Source of the DNA: Styela clava
Lineage: Eukaryota > Chordata > Ascidiacea > Stolidobranchia > Styelidae
DNA: 64,000 bases
Direction: 5' to 3'
Assembly (NCBI RefSeq): GCF_964204865.1
Contig: NC_135263.1
Coordinates: 9,655,426 to 9,719,425, forward strand
Below, one piece after another: positions 1 to 11,339 of this stretch (positions within the stretch are counted from its first letter, which is position 1; every line of letters starts with the position of its first letter). Under the pieces are notes generated by a model. That model made no database searches, was not told where the DNA came from, and saw only the letters and a program-made list of their open reading frames with translations. Both the position numbers and the translations under genes were made by a program.

Positions 1-129
1 CTTATGATCAGCTGTGAGAAGAAATTGGAATCCGGACAGAGCAACGACTTCGACGTCGAGAAACAGAAGCAAAAGTTGACTGATGCAGTTTTCCCACTAC
101 CTTTCACAAAATTTACGGTCTTCATTTAA
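1..129 (+). pseudogene. Creatine kinase, C-terminal end of last exon (copy 1, partial)
   Basis: Frame 1 from the window edge reads LMISCEKKLESGQS and then an acidic/basic tail. This matches the extreme C-terminus of creatine kinases, where the family has a 'MEKKLEKGQSI' helix and then the stop. Everything upstream lies outside the window. In the second copy, 5,680 bp away, the reading frame stops with TAG at the expected C-terminus. Here the same codon (76-78) is TTG, so the frame runs 17 codons further to TAA at 127-129. This could be a stop-loss in a live gene or a sign of decay. The match to the family is clear; whether it is functional is not. Confidence 0.7.
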
Positions 130-1195
130 ATTTATTCTATAGATTATGCTATAATGTCTGCAACTAGTATATATTACCTGCATGATTTACCGGTTATTTA
201 TTGATATTATTACACCCATATATATATTTATTTGTAACATTCACGTTATATATTTGTTTCGGCTATTTAATTAATATGATATTTTCATATAAGTAATTAA
301 AAACATTTGAATATTTATTTTAAGTTCTAAATATGTGATTTTTTACTAGTATTAGAAAACTAAGTTACCGTAATTTAATATCACATTTTCGTTTGACGAA
401 TTCCTAGTTTTCTATATGTGCGTTTCATAATTCATTATTTTATTTCAGTTTTCATTATTTAAATGGGCTATATTCATGAGTTCAGTATTATGTTACTTAA
501 TGTTGAGTTAGAAAAATTATTACTAATAAAAAAAATATCATCATCTAGTTCTTGATCTTTGGTTTATATTATACCGAGCAACCAACAGCTATGTGAGAGA
601 TGAGGCGACGCGACAAGTAGTAACTTAAAAAGAAGGCAGATCATACCGCCAGCGCACTCGAAGAAATTATCTTGGGTTAATGACACCTTCTTACTGTACA
701 TCCAAGAACCATCACCTCTATTGATCGGCGGCTTTCGGTCGGATGTTATACTTATACGTTCTATTGTAACATGAAATTGATGCAACCACCATTCAGCACG
801 GTCATAACGCGGTACAGTTATCCAGTAAGCCCAATTGCAAATCATGAAGATATGTACAATTTCATTTTCAAATGTTACATCAGCATAATTATATTTAGTT
901 CTTTATTGGATAATAATGGAAAACGTATGTTGTCACTTTTTTATTGTTGTCATACGAATTCCTTTCATACATATATATATATACACATAAAATTTCAAGA
1001 GATCACTTACAATATTTACCCTTAATGACATTATTATAGCGAACATTTAAATGGAATATTAAACAAAAGTCACATTTTTATAGTGAGCATGCAATGGATC
1101 AACACTTGCACTAATTTATAAATAATGCTTGGTTGAATAGTAAGTAAGCATTCCTTGAATGAAGTGGATTGAAGTGTATCGATGAAAAGTATGAT
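130..1195. other. Non-coding spacer, copy 1
   Basis: AT-rich spacer between the creatine-kinase 3' end and the last exon of the WxxW gene. I see no convincing gene. Short open frames at 564-845 (-) and 771-1025 (+) are only partly kept in copy 2 and have no recognisable motif. The sequence is well matched by 5810-6872. Confidence 0.6.
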
Positions 1196-2826
1196 CTATG
1201 TTTGAGGCGTTTTGATTATATCTTTATTCAATTCTTTTGCTATAACCTCTCCTACTTGTGAATCTGTGGTCAGATCAGTTCCAATTGGCTTCTGTTTTTT
1301 TGGACCTGTAGTAAAAGCGACAATAATTGTTGAGTGCAAAGTTTGTAAGAGACTTGAATCCAGTAACGAACCAGTTAACACTACTTTATTTACAGATAAG
1401 TAAGTGAGAATAATAAGTAAATGATACTCACATAATTTACAGCAAAATCTTACTGCGTAGTCCTCACAGCATATTCCCTCCGGTTGTTTTTCATTCTTGC
1501 AAATTAGGCCAACCTGAGTGTCCACCACCATGTCGACATTGCCACCCGATTGCCAGGGGTCCTGAGTTGCCACAACAATGGCATCAATCGCAGTTGGTTT
1601 CTCACATACCATGTGCTGGTTTTGGCTTACCAGATCTGACAAAAGCTCGTAGTCGCCTGTACTGTCGGTAGGATCATCTACGTCATACCAGTCTGTCCAT
1701 TTGTACCCTTCTTCGTCGCATTTCGGCACTGCAACGAATACAAAAAAGTCGTGTGGCCAGTTAGATAACATCTCAAATACCAAATAATATTGAATAGTTA
1801 ACAGATGACAATATTTTTAAAGTGCTTGTTTGGCGTATGGCCAATGAAGTGAATGAAAATTCCATCCAATGTAAACTTACATTTCGGACAGCAGAATCTG
1901 ATTTTCAGATCTGGGCAATTTCTATCTCCTCGGCTATTGATACAGGCAACTCCTCCAGCGGGAGGAAAAATAATCAACTGTTGCGCCAATGGTGGTGGAT
2001 CATTGGGATTTACCAACTCAAAATGTTGCGCCACTGGATTTTCACATGGTTTCCTAGGAAAAGACGACCATGTCTCCCAATCACCATTTAAGCTTGGATC
2101 ATCTCTGTCTAACCAACCGCTCCAATCCCCATTTTGACATTTAGGGATAACACCAAGTTCTGTGACATACGAAAGATATTAGTTACAAATTTGAAAGATA
2201 AAAAAAAATTAACAAACACTAAAATAGATAAATACAAGTATATATGGGTTGCCCCATTTTCAAACACAAGTAAAAACAATCGTTCACCGTATTTTAATCG
2301 TTTTTCGCTACAAATATTTATTGCCATTTTCAGAAAATTTGTAAATGATATTATTGTATAGCATAATTTTGGCCATAATCCATACGTCAGCTCACTTGTA
2401 TTCTAACTGAAGTACAGGATTTGTAAAACCACATTTTCTCATGTTAAACGAGTTTAAACGGGGAAATTGATATAAATTTTGATAAAACATTTGTTTCACT
2501 AAGTGGGAGTATTTCTGCTCATGTGGCCTGTTAGGGCACTTGTCTAGCAACCATAATTACCTAATAAAATTGTTTTTCAAATTTTTCCAATCGTCACTGT
2601 TGTCGGAGATACCAAAATGCGAGATGTATAAGGTGTATAAGAATTTAGAACCTTTCAAACAATGTATTAAATAGTTCTCGTGAAAATTATGTGCTTTTCT
2701 GTAATAAATTCGGTATGCAAATTGTAAAATTTTGTAATATATTGTAAAAATATACTTACGGGCACTGCTCTGATCCACGAACATCAACACAGTAAAGCAA
2801 CAGGACAAAACAATTTTGAACATCAT
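1196..2826 (-). CDS. Secreted protein with two WxxW (mucin/CILP-type) domains, copy 1
   Basis: Four minus-strand exons join in phase 1 throughout: 2760-2826, 1881-2159, 1432-1728 and 1196-1305, giving 250 residues. Exon 1 is a signal peptide (MMFKIVLSCCFTVLMFVDQS..). Exons 2 and 3 each encode one WxxW domain. The first has 'GDWSGWLDRDDP', 'GDWETW', a Cys-x-x-Pro and a closing 'IRFCC'. The second has 'WTDWYDVDDP', 'GDYELL', 'GLICKN' and 'CCEDYAVRFCC'. These are the signatures of the Mucin2_WxxW/CILP domain, found in secreted mucins and matrix proteins. The last exon adds a short hydrophilic tail. A secreted matrix or mucus role is inferred from the domain. Splice sites are canonical. An intact near-twin lies at 6873-8503. 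Confidence 0.85.
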
Positions 2827-2898
2827 TTTTTTGCCGATTTCGTTATTTGTTCAACTTTAAAACAAATAGGTATGGCAAAAGTCGGTTTGTGCTGCTAG

Positions 2899-2905
2899 CT
2901 TTATA
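2899..2905 (-). promoter_or_regulatory. TATA box of WxxW gene copy 1
   Basis: TATAAAG on the minus strand, 72-79 bases upstream of the ATG at 2826. The same element sits at the same distance in the second copy, which supports it as the core promoter. Confidence 0.6.
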
Positions 2906-4982
2906 GTAAAATAGTTCCGGTAATGAGTCATTATATTAACCTCAGCTTGTTTTTTTAATAAAAAAAAAATAGATGAGAAAAAGTTTCTCAATCAACTATT
3001 AGTGCACATTAGAACTGCATAATGTAGAAAATTATATTCAAACGCAAATACGGTTTATTTAAACGTGTGTTACATCAACACGTATTAAACAGTTTTAAAA
3101 TGTAGCCTGTAATTAAGATCGACAACCGACAACCCAGTGTTCAAACTAGATGGTATTACATAACCGAATGAATCGAGGCGCAGTACTTACCACTTCATGG
3201 CGGCTCCTGCCACGAACGAACCGCGCCGTCACTTGCAAATGATTTTATGACGATAGCACCGGTATATTCACAAAGTCATGTACCAGTTTTAGTTTTCCAT
3301 GCGGAATTATATATATCTACTTAAACTTGGAACCTAATTAATCAAAACTGTATCCATAAGGAAAATGTTCCATTTTACCCAAAGTTTGTCACCATAAAGT
3401 ATCCTGGCGCTACAGCCTTCATGCTATGATTTGTGGGAGCACAATTTTACCCACCATGATTTTCAATTTGCTTCCGTGGTACCCCGCCTCACGCCATTGG
3501 TTTGTGGCAGCCAAAAAATCAGCCGCCATTAACATAAAGAATTATCTCAATTTCGCATAGCTTGGTCGAACTTTATCGGCAAATATTTATTTGGTAGTAT
3601 TTAAATTTTTTGGAATTTAGTTACCAATGTTTTGTTGAATGACTATCGCTACCTGAATACGTTTCGACATAGGAAAATTATAGAGGATGTTTGTGTTTAA
3701 TACACAGATGCAGGAAAAATAGAGTGCGTCTGTCTTCAAGTTTTAAAAAAATTAAACAAAAAAAAATCACTGCGTCGCACTATCGGCCTTTGGTTTGGTA
3801 ATTGTACGCATTTTTCATTTCTATAGAGGTATAGCGAACAGGAAATATTTATTCCGCTATCGCAAAAAGCGAGATAAACGCACACTAACTAATAAGTAAT
3901 GCATTTCCACCTATTATAAAAGTATTTGTATTACGAATAAAAGTTTCATAACAGATCGTGTTATTCATATATAATATGAAAAGTCAAAAAATTTTCAGAT
4001 GTCTCAGTAATATTCAATATTCTCGTCCAACTACGCTTCCTTATTAGACATTGTTATTCCTGTCTATCGGCCAGTGATATAACTAACTACCGACGAGTGG
4101 TTTCATCTTGAGCCAATTTGCGCCAATAAAATGTTGGTGTGCATATGTGTGGTAGCACTAACATTAAATAATATTGTAAATATTGTCTGATATTTCCTTG
4201 CGACCGATTTGATTTTCAAACGGGAAACAAACAGGCGACGTGAATGATCGTGAATTATGAAAGGAAATAAATGACGAATAATTCAAATATTTGATTTAGT
4301 TATACAAGATCCTTTCTTTCAGAGCAGGAAGTAATACGTCCGAAAGTATTGTTTCGTCTCAATTTATTCTTCACAATCAGCTTTGCAAACGATTGAAGCG
4401 TAATGGACGGTCATATAGGTACAAATGATCTTTTTAATTACAAAATAGTATCACAGGTTGTAAAGAAAATGCAAAGCATTACAAAATTTTGGCAAATTTG
4501 GTCGGGATGGGAATATGTCTCCAATAGCCAATTGAATCAGTCAAAATCAAGGCTTTTTTGTATAACTCTGGCGTACATGAAAGGCTAAATTTGAAGGCGC
4601 ACCAATTCAGTGTTGACTAGCTTTACCATAGATATCTTTCATCAAAATCTATGCCAAAGGCTAACATCTTTTCAGGATAAATATTATACAAACAAGAAAG
4701 TAGACCAATAATTTAAGCCAAACTACATACTTTGTGCCAATTTAAAGAAAATGTATCAAACGAATTTATTCAAATCATCATCACTCTTTCTATCTCAGAC
4801 AATATTTTCAAAATCTCCGGGCTACGTATTAAAATATGTTTGGCACCCTTTCAATATTTCGTAATTCCATATTCATTAATTTTAACCACTGATGCCACTA
4901 ACTGATTTCACCTACCTTTCAATAAATTACTTTGTGTACAAAAATGCAAGCCAATTTAAGCGACACTAAAACATCAAAAACC
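2906..4982. other. Non-coding spacer, copy 1, with an indel at 3095-3330
   Basis: No gene recognised. The spacer matches 8582-10190 except that about 235 bp at 3095-3330 are missing from copy 2. The copy-2 junction falls in a short 'taaac' shared by both edges, suggesting a microhomology deletion in copy 2 or an insertion in copy 1. The small frame at 4403-4588 is not kept in copy 2. Confidence 0.6.
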
Positions 4983-4999
4983 AGAGTAATTTTATTGAG

Positions 5000-5420
5000 G
5001 GAGAACATTTTCTTAGATAAAGGCTCTTCACAACCTGTCACTCATAAGTTATGAGGTGGTATGCCTCAGATTTAGAATGACCAGAACCTTTCCATTTCGG
5101 CATCTCATACATTCAATTTTATCAGCTGTAGGTAGGCTAAGTAAGCTAGTGGACATGGGTTGAACATCAGATCAAAACTGACATCCTCAACATGGGTAAA
5201 TCCAAATCAGAGACCATTAGAACATTCCAAAATCAAGGAACACCACACATCGAAACATTTGTTTCACGCTTTTCTAAGAATGGATGTCAGATGGAGCATT
5301 TCCAGACATGCCTTTTATAAAATTCGGACACTCAATGAAAAGGATTACATGGGAACACAGAGAAACCTAACTCAAGGCCTACGTTGCCAGTGCAAGCTGA
5401 AAAAAGCATTCGCCGTGTGA
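5000..5420 (+). pseudogene. Decayed upstream exons of creatine kinase
   Basis: The frame from 5157 reads G-L-x10-T-W-V-N with a gap-free fit to the creatine-kinase segment G-I-W-H-N-x-x-K-T-F-L-V-W-V-N around residue 220. W-V-N is at 5193-5201. Further on, 'LNEKDYMGTQRNLTQGLRC' resembles the family's 'WNExLGYxxTCPxNLGTGLR'. Around 5000-5080 scattered pieces such as 'EHFL' and 'GGMP' recall 'DHFLFDKP' and 'SGMARDW', but with frameshifts and stops. Order and strand agree with the better preserved last exon at 5574. Identity is low, so this rests on ordered short matches. A profile alignment would settle it. Confidence 0.5.
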
Positions 5421-5573
5421 CCTGGCTCCGAATTTACTGCGTGAACATTCGCGCATTGACCAAGTTGGCCGCCGTAATACCGAGAAGAATAATAGGCAGT
5501 ATTTTCATATTTGATAAAATATGTTATATCTATTATTAGTTTTATAACAAATTTAAATGATTTGTTCTTTCAG

Positions 5574-5758
5574 GTGGAGTAGACACCGCGGCTGGCTGTG
5601 GTACTTTTGATATCTCAAATGCTGATCGACTGGGATTCTCAGAAGTAGAACTAGTCCAAATGGTAATAGAATGAGTAGAACTTATGATCAGCTGTGAGAA
5701 GAAATTGGAATCCGGACAGAGCATCGAATCCGACGTCGACAAACAGAAGCAAAAGTAG
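5574..5758 (+). pseudogene. Creatine kinase last exon with an internal TGA (copy 2)
   Basis: After a 'ttctttcag' acceptor the exon reads [20 protein letters not shown], then [13 protein letters not shown], a TGA at 5672-5674, and VELMISCEKKLESGQS, ending in TAG at 5756-5758. This is the canonical creatine-kinase C-terminal exon (family: [23 protein letters not shown]). The TGA replaces the glycine codon of the usual 'VIDGV' by one base (GGA to TGA). Length and normal stop are otherwise kept. With the poor upstream exons, this is most likely a dead tandem copy whose last exon decays slowly or was refreshed by gene conversion. Confidence 0.8.
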
Positions 5759-5787
5759 ACTGATGCAGTTTTCACACTACCTTTCAC

Positions 5788-6872
5788 AAAAGTTTACGGT
5801 CTTCTTCTAATTTTATTCTATAGAATATATGTTATCCTAATGTCTGCAACCAGTGTATATTACCTGCCGATATTATTACACCCATATATATATTTATTTG
5901 TCACGTTCACGGTATATATTTGTTTCAGCTATTTAATTAATTTGACATTTTCATATAAGTAATTATAAACATTTAAATATTTATTTTAGGTTCTAAATAT
6001 GTGATTTTTTACTAGTATTAGAAAATTGAGTTACCGTAATTTAATATCAATCACATTTTCGTTTGACGGATCCCTAGTTTTCTATATGTGCGATTTCATA
6101 ATTCATTATTTTATTTCAGTTTTAATTATTTAAATTGGCAATATTCATGAGTTCAATATTATGTTACTTAATGTTGAGTTAGAAAAATTATTAGTAATAA
6201 ATAAAATATCATCGTCTAGTACTTGATCTTTGGTTATAATATACCGAGCAACAAACAGCTATGTGAGAGATGAGGCGACGCGACAAGTAGATCACTGAAA
6301 AAGAAGGCAGATCATACCGCCAGCGCAGTCGAAGAAATTATCCTGGGTTAATGACACCTTCTTACTGTACATCCAAGAACTATCACCTCTATTGATTGGC
6401 GACTTTCGGTTCGGGTGTTATATCTATACTTCCTATTGTAACATACAATTGATGCAACCACCATTCAGCACGGTCATAACACGATACAGTTATCCAGTAA
6501 GCCCAATTGCAAATCATGAAGATATGTACAATTTTATTTTCAAATGTTACATCAGCATCTTTAGCATCAGTAATCTTTAGTTCTTTATCAGATAATAATG
6601 AAAAACGTATGTTGTCAATTTTTTATTGTTGTCATACGAATTCCTTTCATACACATATATATACATAAAATTTCAAGAGCATCACTTATAATACTTCCCA
6701 TTAATGACATTATTATAGCGAACATTTAAATGAAATATTAAACAAAAGTCACATTTCTAGTGAGCATGCAATGGATCGGCACTTGCACTAATACATATAT
6801 AATGCTTGATTGGAAAGTAAGTAAGCATTCCTTGAATATAGTGGATTGAAGTGTATCGACGAAAAGTATGAT
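5788..6872. other. Non-coding spacer, copy 2
   Basis: Counterpart of 130-1195; no gene seen. The strip around 6440-6550 resembles 771-880 but neither version has an open frame with recognisable content. Confidence 0.6.
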
Positions 6873-8503
6873 CTATGTTGGAGGCGTTTTGATTATATCT
6901 TTATTCAATTCTTTTGCTATAACCTCTCCTACTTGTGAATCTGTGGTCAGATCAGTTCCAATTGGCTCCTGTTTTTTTGGACCTGTAGTAAAAGCGACAA
7001 TAATTGTTGAGTACAAAGTTTGTAAAAGACTTGAATTCAGTAACGAACCAGTTAACACTACTTTATTTACAGGTAAGTAAGTGAGAATAATAAGTAAATG
7101 ATACTCACATAATTTACAGCAAAATCTTACTGCGTAGTCCTCACAGCATATTCCCTCCGGTTGTTTTTCATTCTTGCAAATTAGGCCAACCTGAGTGTCC
7201 ACCACCATGTCAACATTGCCACCCGATTGCCAGGGGTTCTGAGTTGCCACAACAATGGCATCAATCGCAGTTGGTTTCTCACATACTCCATCTTGGTTTT
7301 GGCTTACCAGATCTGACAAAAGCTCGTAGTCGCCTGTACTGTCGGTAGGATCATCTACGTCATACCAGTCTGTCCAATCGTACCCTTCTTCGTCGCACTT
7401 CGGCACTGCAACGAATACAAAAGAGTCGTGTGGCCAGTTAGATAACATCTCAAATACCAAATAATATTGAATAGTTAACAGATGACATTGCCTTTAAAGG
7501 GCTTGTGTGGCGTATGGCCAATAAAGTGAATGAAAATTTCATCCAATGTAAACTTACATTTCGGACAGCAGAATCTGATTTTCAGATCTGGGCATTTTCT
7601 ATCTCCCCGGTTATTGATACAGGCAACTCCTCCAGCGGGAGGAAAAATAACCAACTGTTGCGCCAAAGGTGGTGGATCATTGGGATTTACCAACTCAAAG
7701 TGTTGCGCCACTGGATTTTCACATGGTTTCCTAGGAAAAGACGACCATGTCTCCCAATCACCAGTTAAGCTTGGATCATCTCTGTCTAACCAACCGCTCC
7801 AATCCCCGTTTTGACATTTAGGGATAACACCAAGTTCTGTGACATACGAAAGATATTAGTTACAAATTTGAAAGATAAAAAAAAATTAACAAACACTAAA
7901 ATAGATGAATACAAGTATATATGGGTTGCCCCATTTTCAAACACAAGTAAAAACAATCGTTCACCGTATTTTAATCGTTTTTCGCTACAAATATTTATTG
8001 CCATTTTTAGATAAATTGTAAATAATAATATTGTATAACATAATTTTGACCATAATCCATGCGTCAGCGCACTTGTATTCTAACTAAAGTACAGGATTTG
8101 TAAAACCACATTTTATCATGTTAAACGAGTTTAAACGGAGAAATTGATATAAATTTTAATAAAACATTTGTTCAACTAAATGGGAGTATTTGTGCTTATG
8201 TGGCCTGGTAGGGCACTGGTCTAGCAACCATTATTACCTAATAAAATTATTTTTTAAATTTTTTCAATCGTCCCTGTTGTTGGAGATACCAAAATGCGAG
8301 ATGTATAAGGTGCATAAGAATTTAGAACCTTTCAAACAATGTATTAAATGATTCTCGTGAAGATTATGCGCCTTTTTGTAATAAATTCGGTGTGCAAATT
8401 GTAAAATGATGTATAATATTGTAAAAATTTACTTACGGGCACTGCTCTGATCCACGAACAGCAACACAGTAAAGCAACAGGACAGAACAATTTTGAACAT
8501 CAT
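6873..8503 (-). CDS. Secreted protein with two WxxW domains, copy 2
   Basis: Same four-exon design as the gene at 1196-2826: 8437-8503, 7558-7836, 7109-7405 and 6873-6982, with identical exon lengths (67, 279, 297, 110) and phase-1 introns, giving 250 residues. Signal peptide, both WxxW domains and the cysteines are kept. About ten residues differ, for example SLTGDWE for SLNGDWE, DWTDWYD for KWTDWYD, and PPT for PQT at the end. No frameshift or stop separates the twins, so both may be expressed and under selection. Function beyond a secreted mucin/matrix-type protein is not known from sequence. Confidence 0.85.
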
Positions 8504-8574
8504 TTTTTGCCGACTTCGGTATTTGTTCAACTTTAAAACAAATAGGAATGGCAAAAGTCGGTTTGTGCTGCTAG

Positions 8575-8581
8575 CTTTATA
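8575..8581 (-). promoter_or_regulatory. TATA box of WxxW gene copy 2
   Basis: TATAAAG on the minus strand, 72-78 bases upstream of the ATG at 8503, matching the position in copy 1. Confidence 0.6.
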
Positions 8582-10190
8582 GTGAAATAGTTCCGGTAAT
8601 GAATCATTATATTAACCTCAGCTTGTTTTTTTAATGAAAAAAAATAGATGAGAAAAAGTTTCTCAATCAACTATTAGTGCACATTAAAACTGCATAATGT
8701 AGAAAATTGTATTCAAACGCAAATACGGTTCATTTAAACGTGTGTTACATCAACATGCATTAAACCTAGAACCTAACCCAAATAATCGTAAACTGTATCC
8801 ATATGGAAATGTTCCAACTTACCCAAAGTTTGTCACCATAAGGGGCAGTCCTGCCATTACAGCCTACATGCCATGGTTTGTGGAAGCACAATTTTACCCA
8901 CCATGGTTTTCGATTTGCTGCCGTGGTACCCCGCCTCGCGCCATTGGTTTGTGGCAGTCAAAAAATCAGCCGCCATAAACATAAAAAAACACCTCAATTT
9001 CGCATAGCTTGGTCGAACTTTATCGACAAATATTTATTTGATAGTATTTAAATTTTATGGAATTTAGTTACCAATGTTTTGTTGAATGACTATCGCTACC
9101 TGAATACGTTTCGACATAGGAAAACTATAGAGGATGTTTGTGTTTAACACACAGATGCAAGAAAAATAGAGTGCCACTGTCTTTAAGTTTTAAAAAAATT
9201 AAACAAAAAAATCACTGCGTCGCACTATCGGCCTTTGGTTTGCTAATTGTACGCATTTTTCATTTCTATAGAGGTATAGAGAACAGGAAATATTTATTCC
9301 GCTATCGCGAAATGCGAGATAAACGCACACTAACTAATAAGTAATGCATTTCCACCTATTATAAAAGTATTTGTATTACGAATAAAAGTTTCATAACATA
9401 TCGTGTTATTCATATATAATATGAAAAGTCAAAAAAATTTCAGATGTCTCAGTAATATTCAATATTCTTATCCAACTACGCTTCCTTATTAGACATTGTT
9501 ATTCCTGTCTATTGGCCAGTGATATAACTAACTACCGACGGGTGGTTTCATTCTGAGCCAATTTACGCCAATAAAATGTTGGTTTGCATATGTGTGGTAG
9601 CACTAACATTAAATAATATCGTAAATATTGTCTGATATTTCCTTGCGACCGATTTGATTTTCAAACGGGAAACAAACAGGCGACGTGAATGATCATAGAT
9701 TAAAAAAGGAAGTAAATGACGAATAACTCAAATATTTGATTTAGTTATACAAGATCCTTAGCAGGAAGTAAGACGTCCGAAAGTATCGTTTCGTCTCATT
9801 CTATTCTTCACAATTAGCTTTGCAAACGATTGAAGCCCAATGAACAGTTATATAGGACACATGGTATGAATGTTCTTTTTCCAATCACAAAATAGTCTCA
9901 CAGGTTGGATTTTGTGCCAATTCACTGCAGAAAATTTATTAAAAGAATTCATTCAAATCATCACCACTCGTTCTATCTTAGACAATATTATCAAAATCTC
10001 CGGGCTACGTATTGTAATATGTTCGGCACATTTTCAATATATCGGAATTCCTTCCTTATTCATTGATTTTAATCACTTCGATATAAATCCGCTATGCCAC
10101 TATAGGGTTTTACCTATTTTTTAATAAAGTAATTTTCTAAATTATCTTGCATACCAAAATTCAAGCCAATCTAAGCGACACTAAAATATA
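8582..10190. other. Non-coding spacer, copy 2
   Basis: Counterpart of 2906-4982 without the 235-bp block. Small frames (8742-8978, 9138-9344, 9870-10124) show no family features and are not equally open in copy 1. Confidence 0.55.
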
Positions 10191-10690
10191 AGGTGAAAAC
10201 GAGTATATCGGTCGGAGACCGAAGACTTATCGATCGAAACTGCGGTTTCGATTCATGACTCTATAGTGACACCGCGTGTTCCATCAGTAATTATTTGATA
10301 ACTCGCTAATTATACGACATAATTCATCCAAAATCAATAGGCTTCTCGTCCGATTTGGAGCAGATTCAACCTCGCTTTCGTGAGATATCGCGTGCATCTA
10401 ACAGACAGACAGACAAATACCGATCAAGATCGATAAGTAACAAGAGAGCTGTGCTCAAATATATGTATACGTCACAAGGTGTCGCTATTTTTTATTTTGA
10501 CACATAAAAAACGAATCTATTGAAGTCCACAGAAATTTTTGAAATAAGTAAAAGCCTTCTGACAAAAAAATTAATCTTCCAATTTCAAAGCAATTGGTCC
10601 AGTATTCGAAGGGAAAAGCGATTTCATCATGACGAAAGAGAAGAGTACTAACAAGAACAACAACATAATATTGAAACGATCGTTATGTAC
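10190..10690. repeat. Probable dispersed repeat remnants
   Basis: Begins exactly where the tandem duplication ends. It has a GC-richer tract, a short (acag)n run near 10405, and near 10597-10660 'ttggtccagtattcgaaggg' followed by an 'aacaacaac' tail. The last part resembles 40203-40280 ('ggttggtccattagttgggg' and then 'aagaataacaac'), as expected for the 3' end of a dispersed retroelement. Family not identified. Confidence 0.35.
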
Positions 10691-11099
10691 ACTGACGTGT
10701 CCAATGAAGGACCTTCTGGCACACCCAGTAAATCATCGAAACAAGAAGTTGTAGAAGAGAGAGAGGAAATTTTCTTTTGGAATTTGCCATTTCTGAAGAA
10801 CAGAACGGTTGTTGAATATAAATATTCTTCGCGATCTTTTGAGAAGCATTAATTTTTTTGGGAACAATTTGACGGTGTTGGCACAGCGACTTCTAATCGG
10901 ATCAACCTTGATATATATCACATCTCTATCAATTTGCCATGATGTTGCTTCATTTATTAGAGATTATGGTTCCAAATCTTGGTCTCAGTTGCACCAGGAA
11001 GATGTGATACAACATTTACCCGGAGCTGAATTTTTAACATTGAGATGTCAATCAGATGAAGACAAGTCAGGTTTATTTTTCCAACTAGTAAATAAATAA
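10685..11099 (+). other. Unrecognised open-frame remnants
   Basis: Two plus-strand frames follow each other. 10685-10852 starts MYTDVSNEGPSGTPSKSSKQ. 10809-11099 contains a tract around 'SWSQLHQEDVIQHLPGAEFL'. Composition looks coding-like, but I recognise no family and cannot join the frames without a shift. It may be part of a decayed retroelement or processed gene. Confidence 0.25.
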
Positions 11100-11339
11100 A
11101 AAAACAAATGAACACAGAAAATACGAGAAAAAAATGAAAATTACTGTTTTACTGGGGGAGGGAGGTCGCGTGTAACCAAAGCTGGTTATCGAGCAGCGAT
11201 ACCCAAGGTTCAAATATCTAATTTGGAGAAAGTGAAATTTTAGAGTTAGGAAACTACTGTATTTGGTGGTGAGTACCGTACGAATCATTAATCTAACACC
11301 GCTTAATAGAGATAGTTAATTTCCTGATATTGCATTAAA

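Larger units (their letters stand above)
1..4982. repeat. Tandem duplication, copy 1
   Basis: The segment from 1 to about 4982 aligns with 5681 to about 10190 in the same orientation. The offset is exactly 5,680 at the start. Exons are nearly identical and flanks differ by substitutions and indels. It contains the creatine-kinase 3' end and the WxxW gene. The right end is set where the shared run 'caagccaat.taagcgacac' is followed by unrelated sequence. The left end lies outside the window. Confidence 0.9.
5681..10190. repeat. Tandem duplication, copy 2
   Basis: Second copy of the segment at 1-4982, head to tail. Both WxxW genes remain intact. Substitutions and small indels are spread through the spacers, so the duplication is not extremely recent. 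Confidence 0.9.

Noticed and set aside
3095-3330. Transposon insertion in spacer copy 1
   Set aside because: There are no terminal inverted repeats and no target duplication beyond a 5-base match. A deletion in copy 2 is as likely.
5672-5674. TGA in the creatine-kinase exon as a selenocysteine codon
   Set aside because: The position is glycine in the family, upstream exons are decayed, and no recoding element is evident. A nonsense mutation is simpler.
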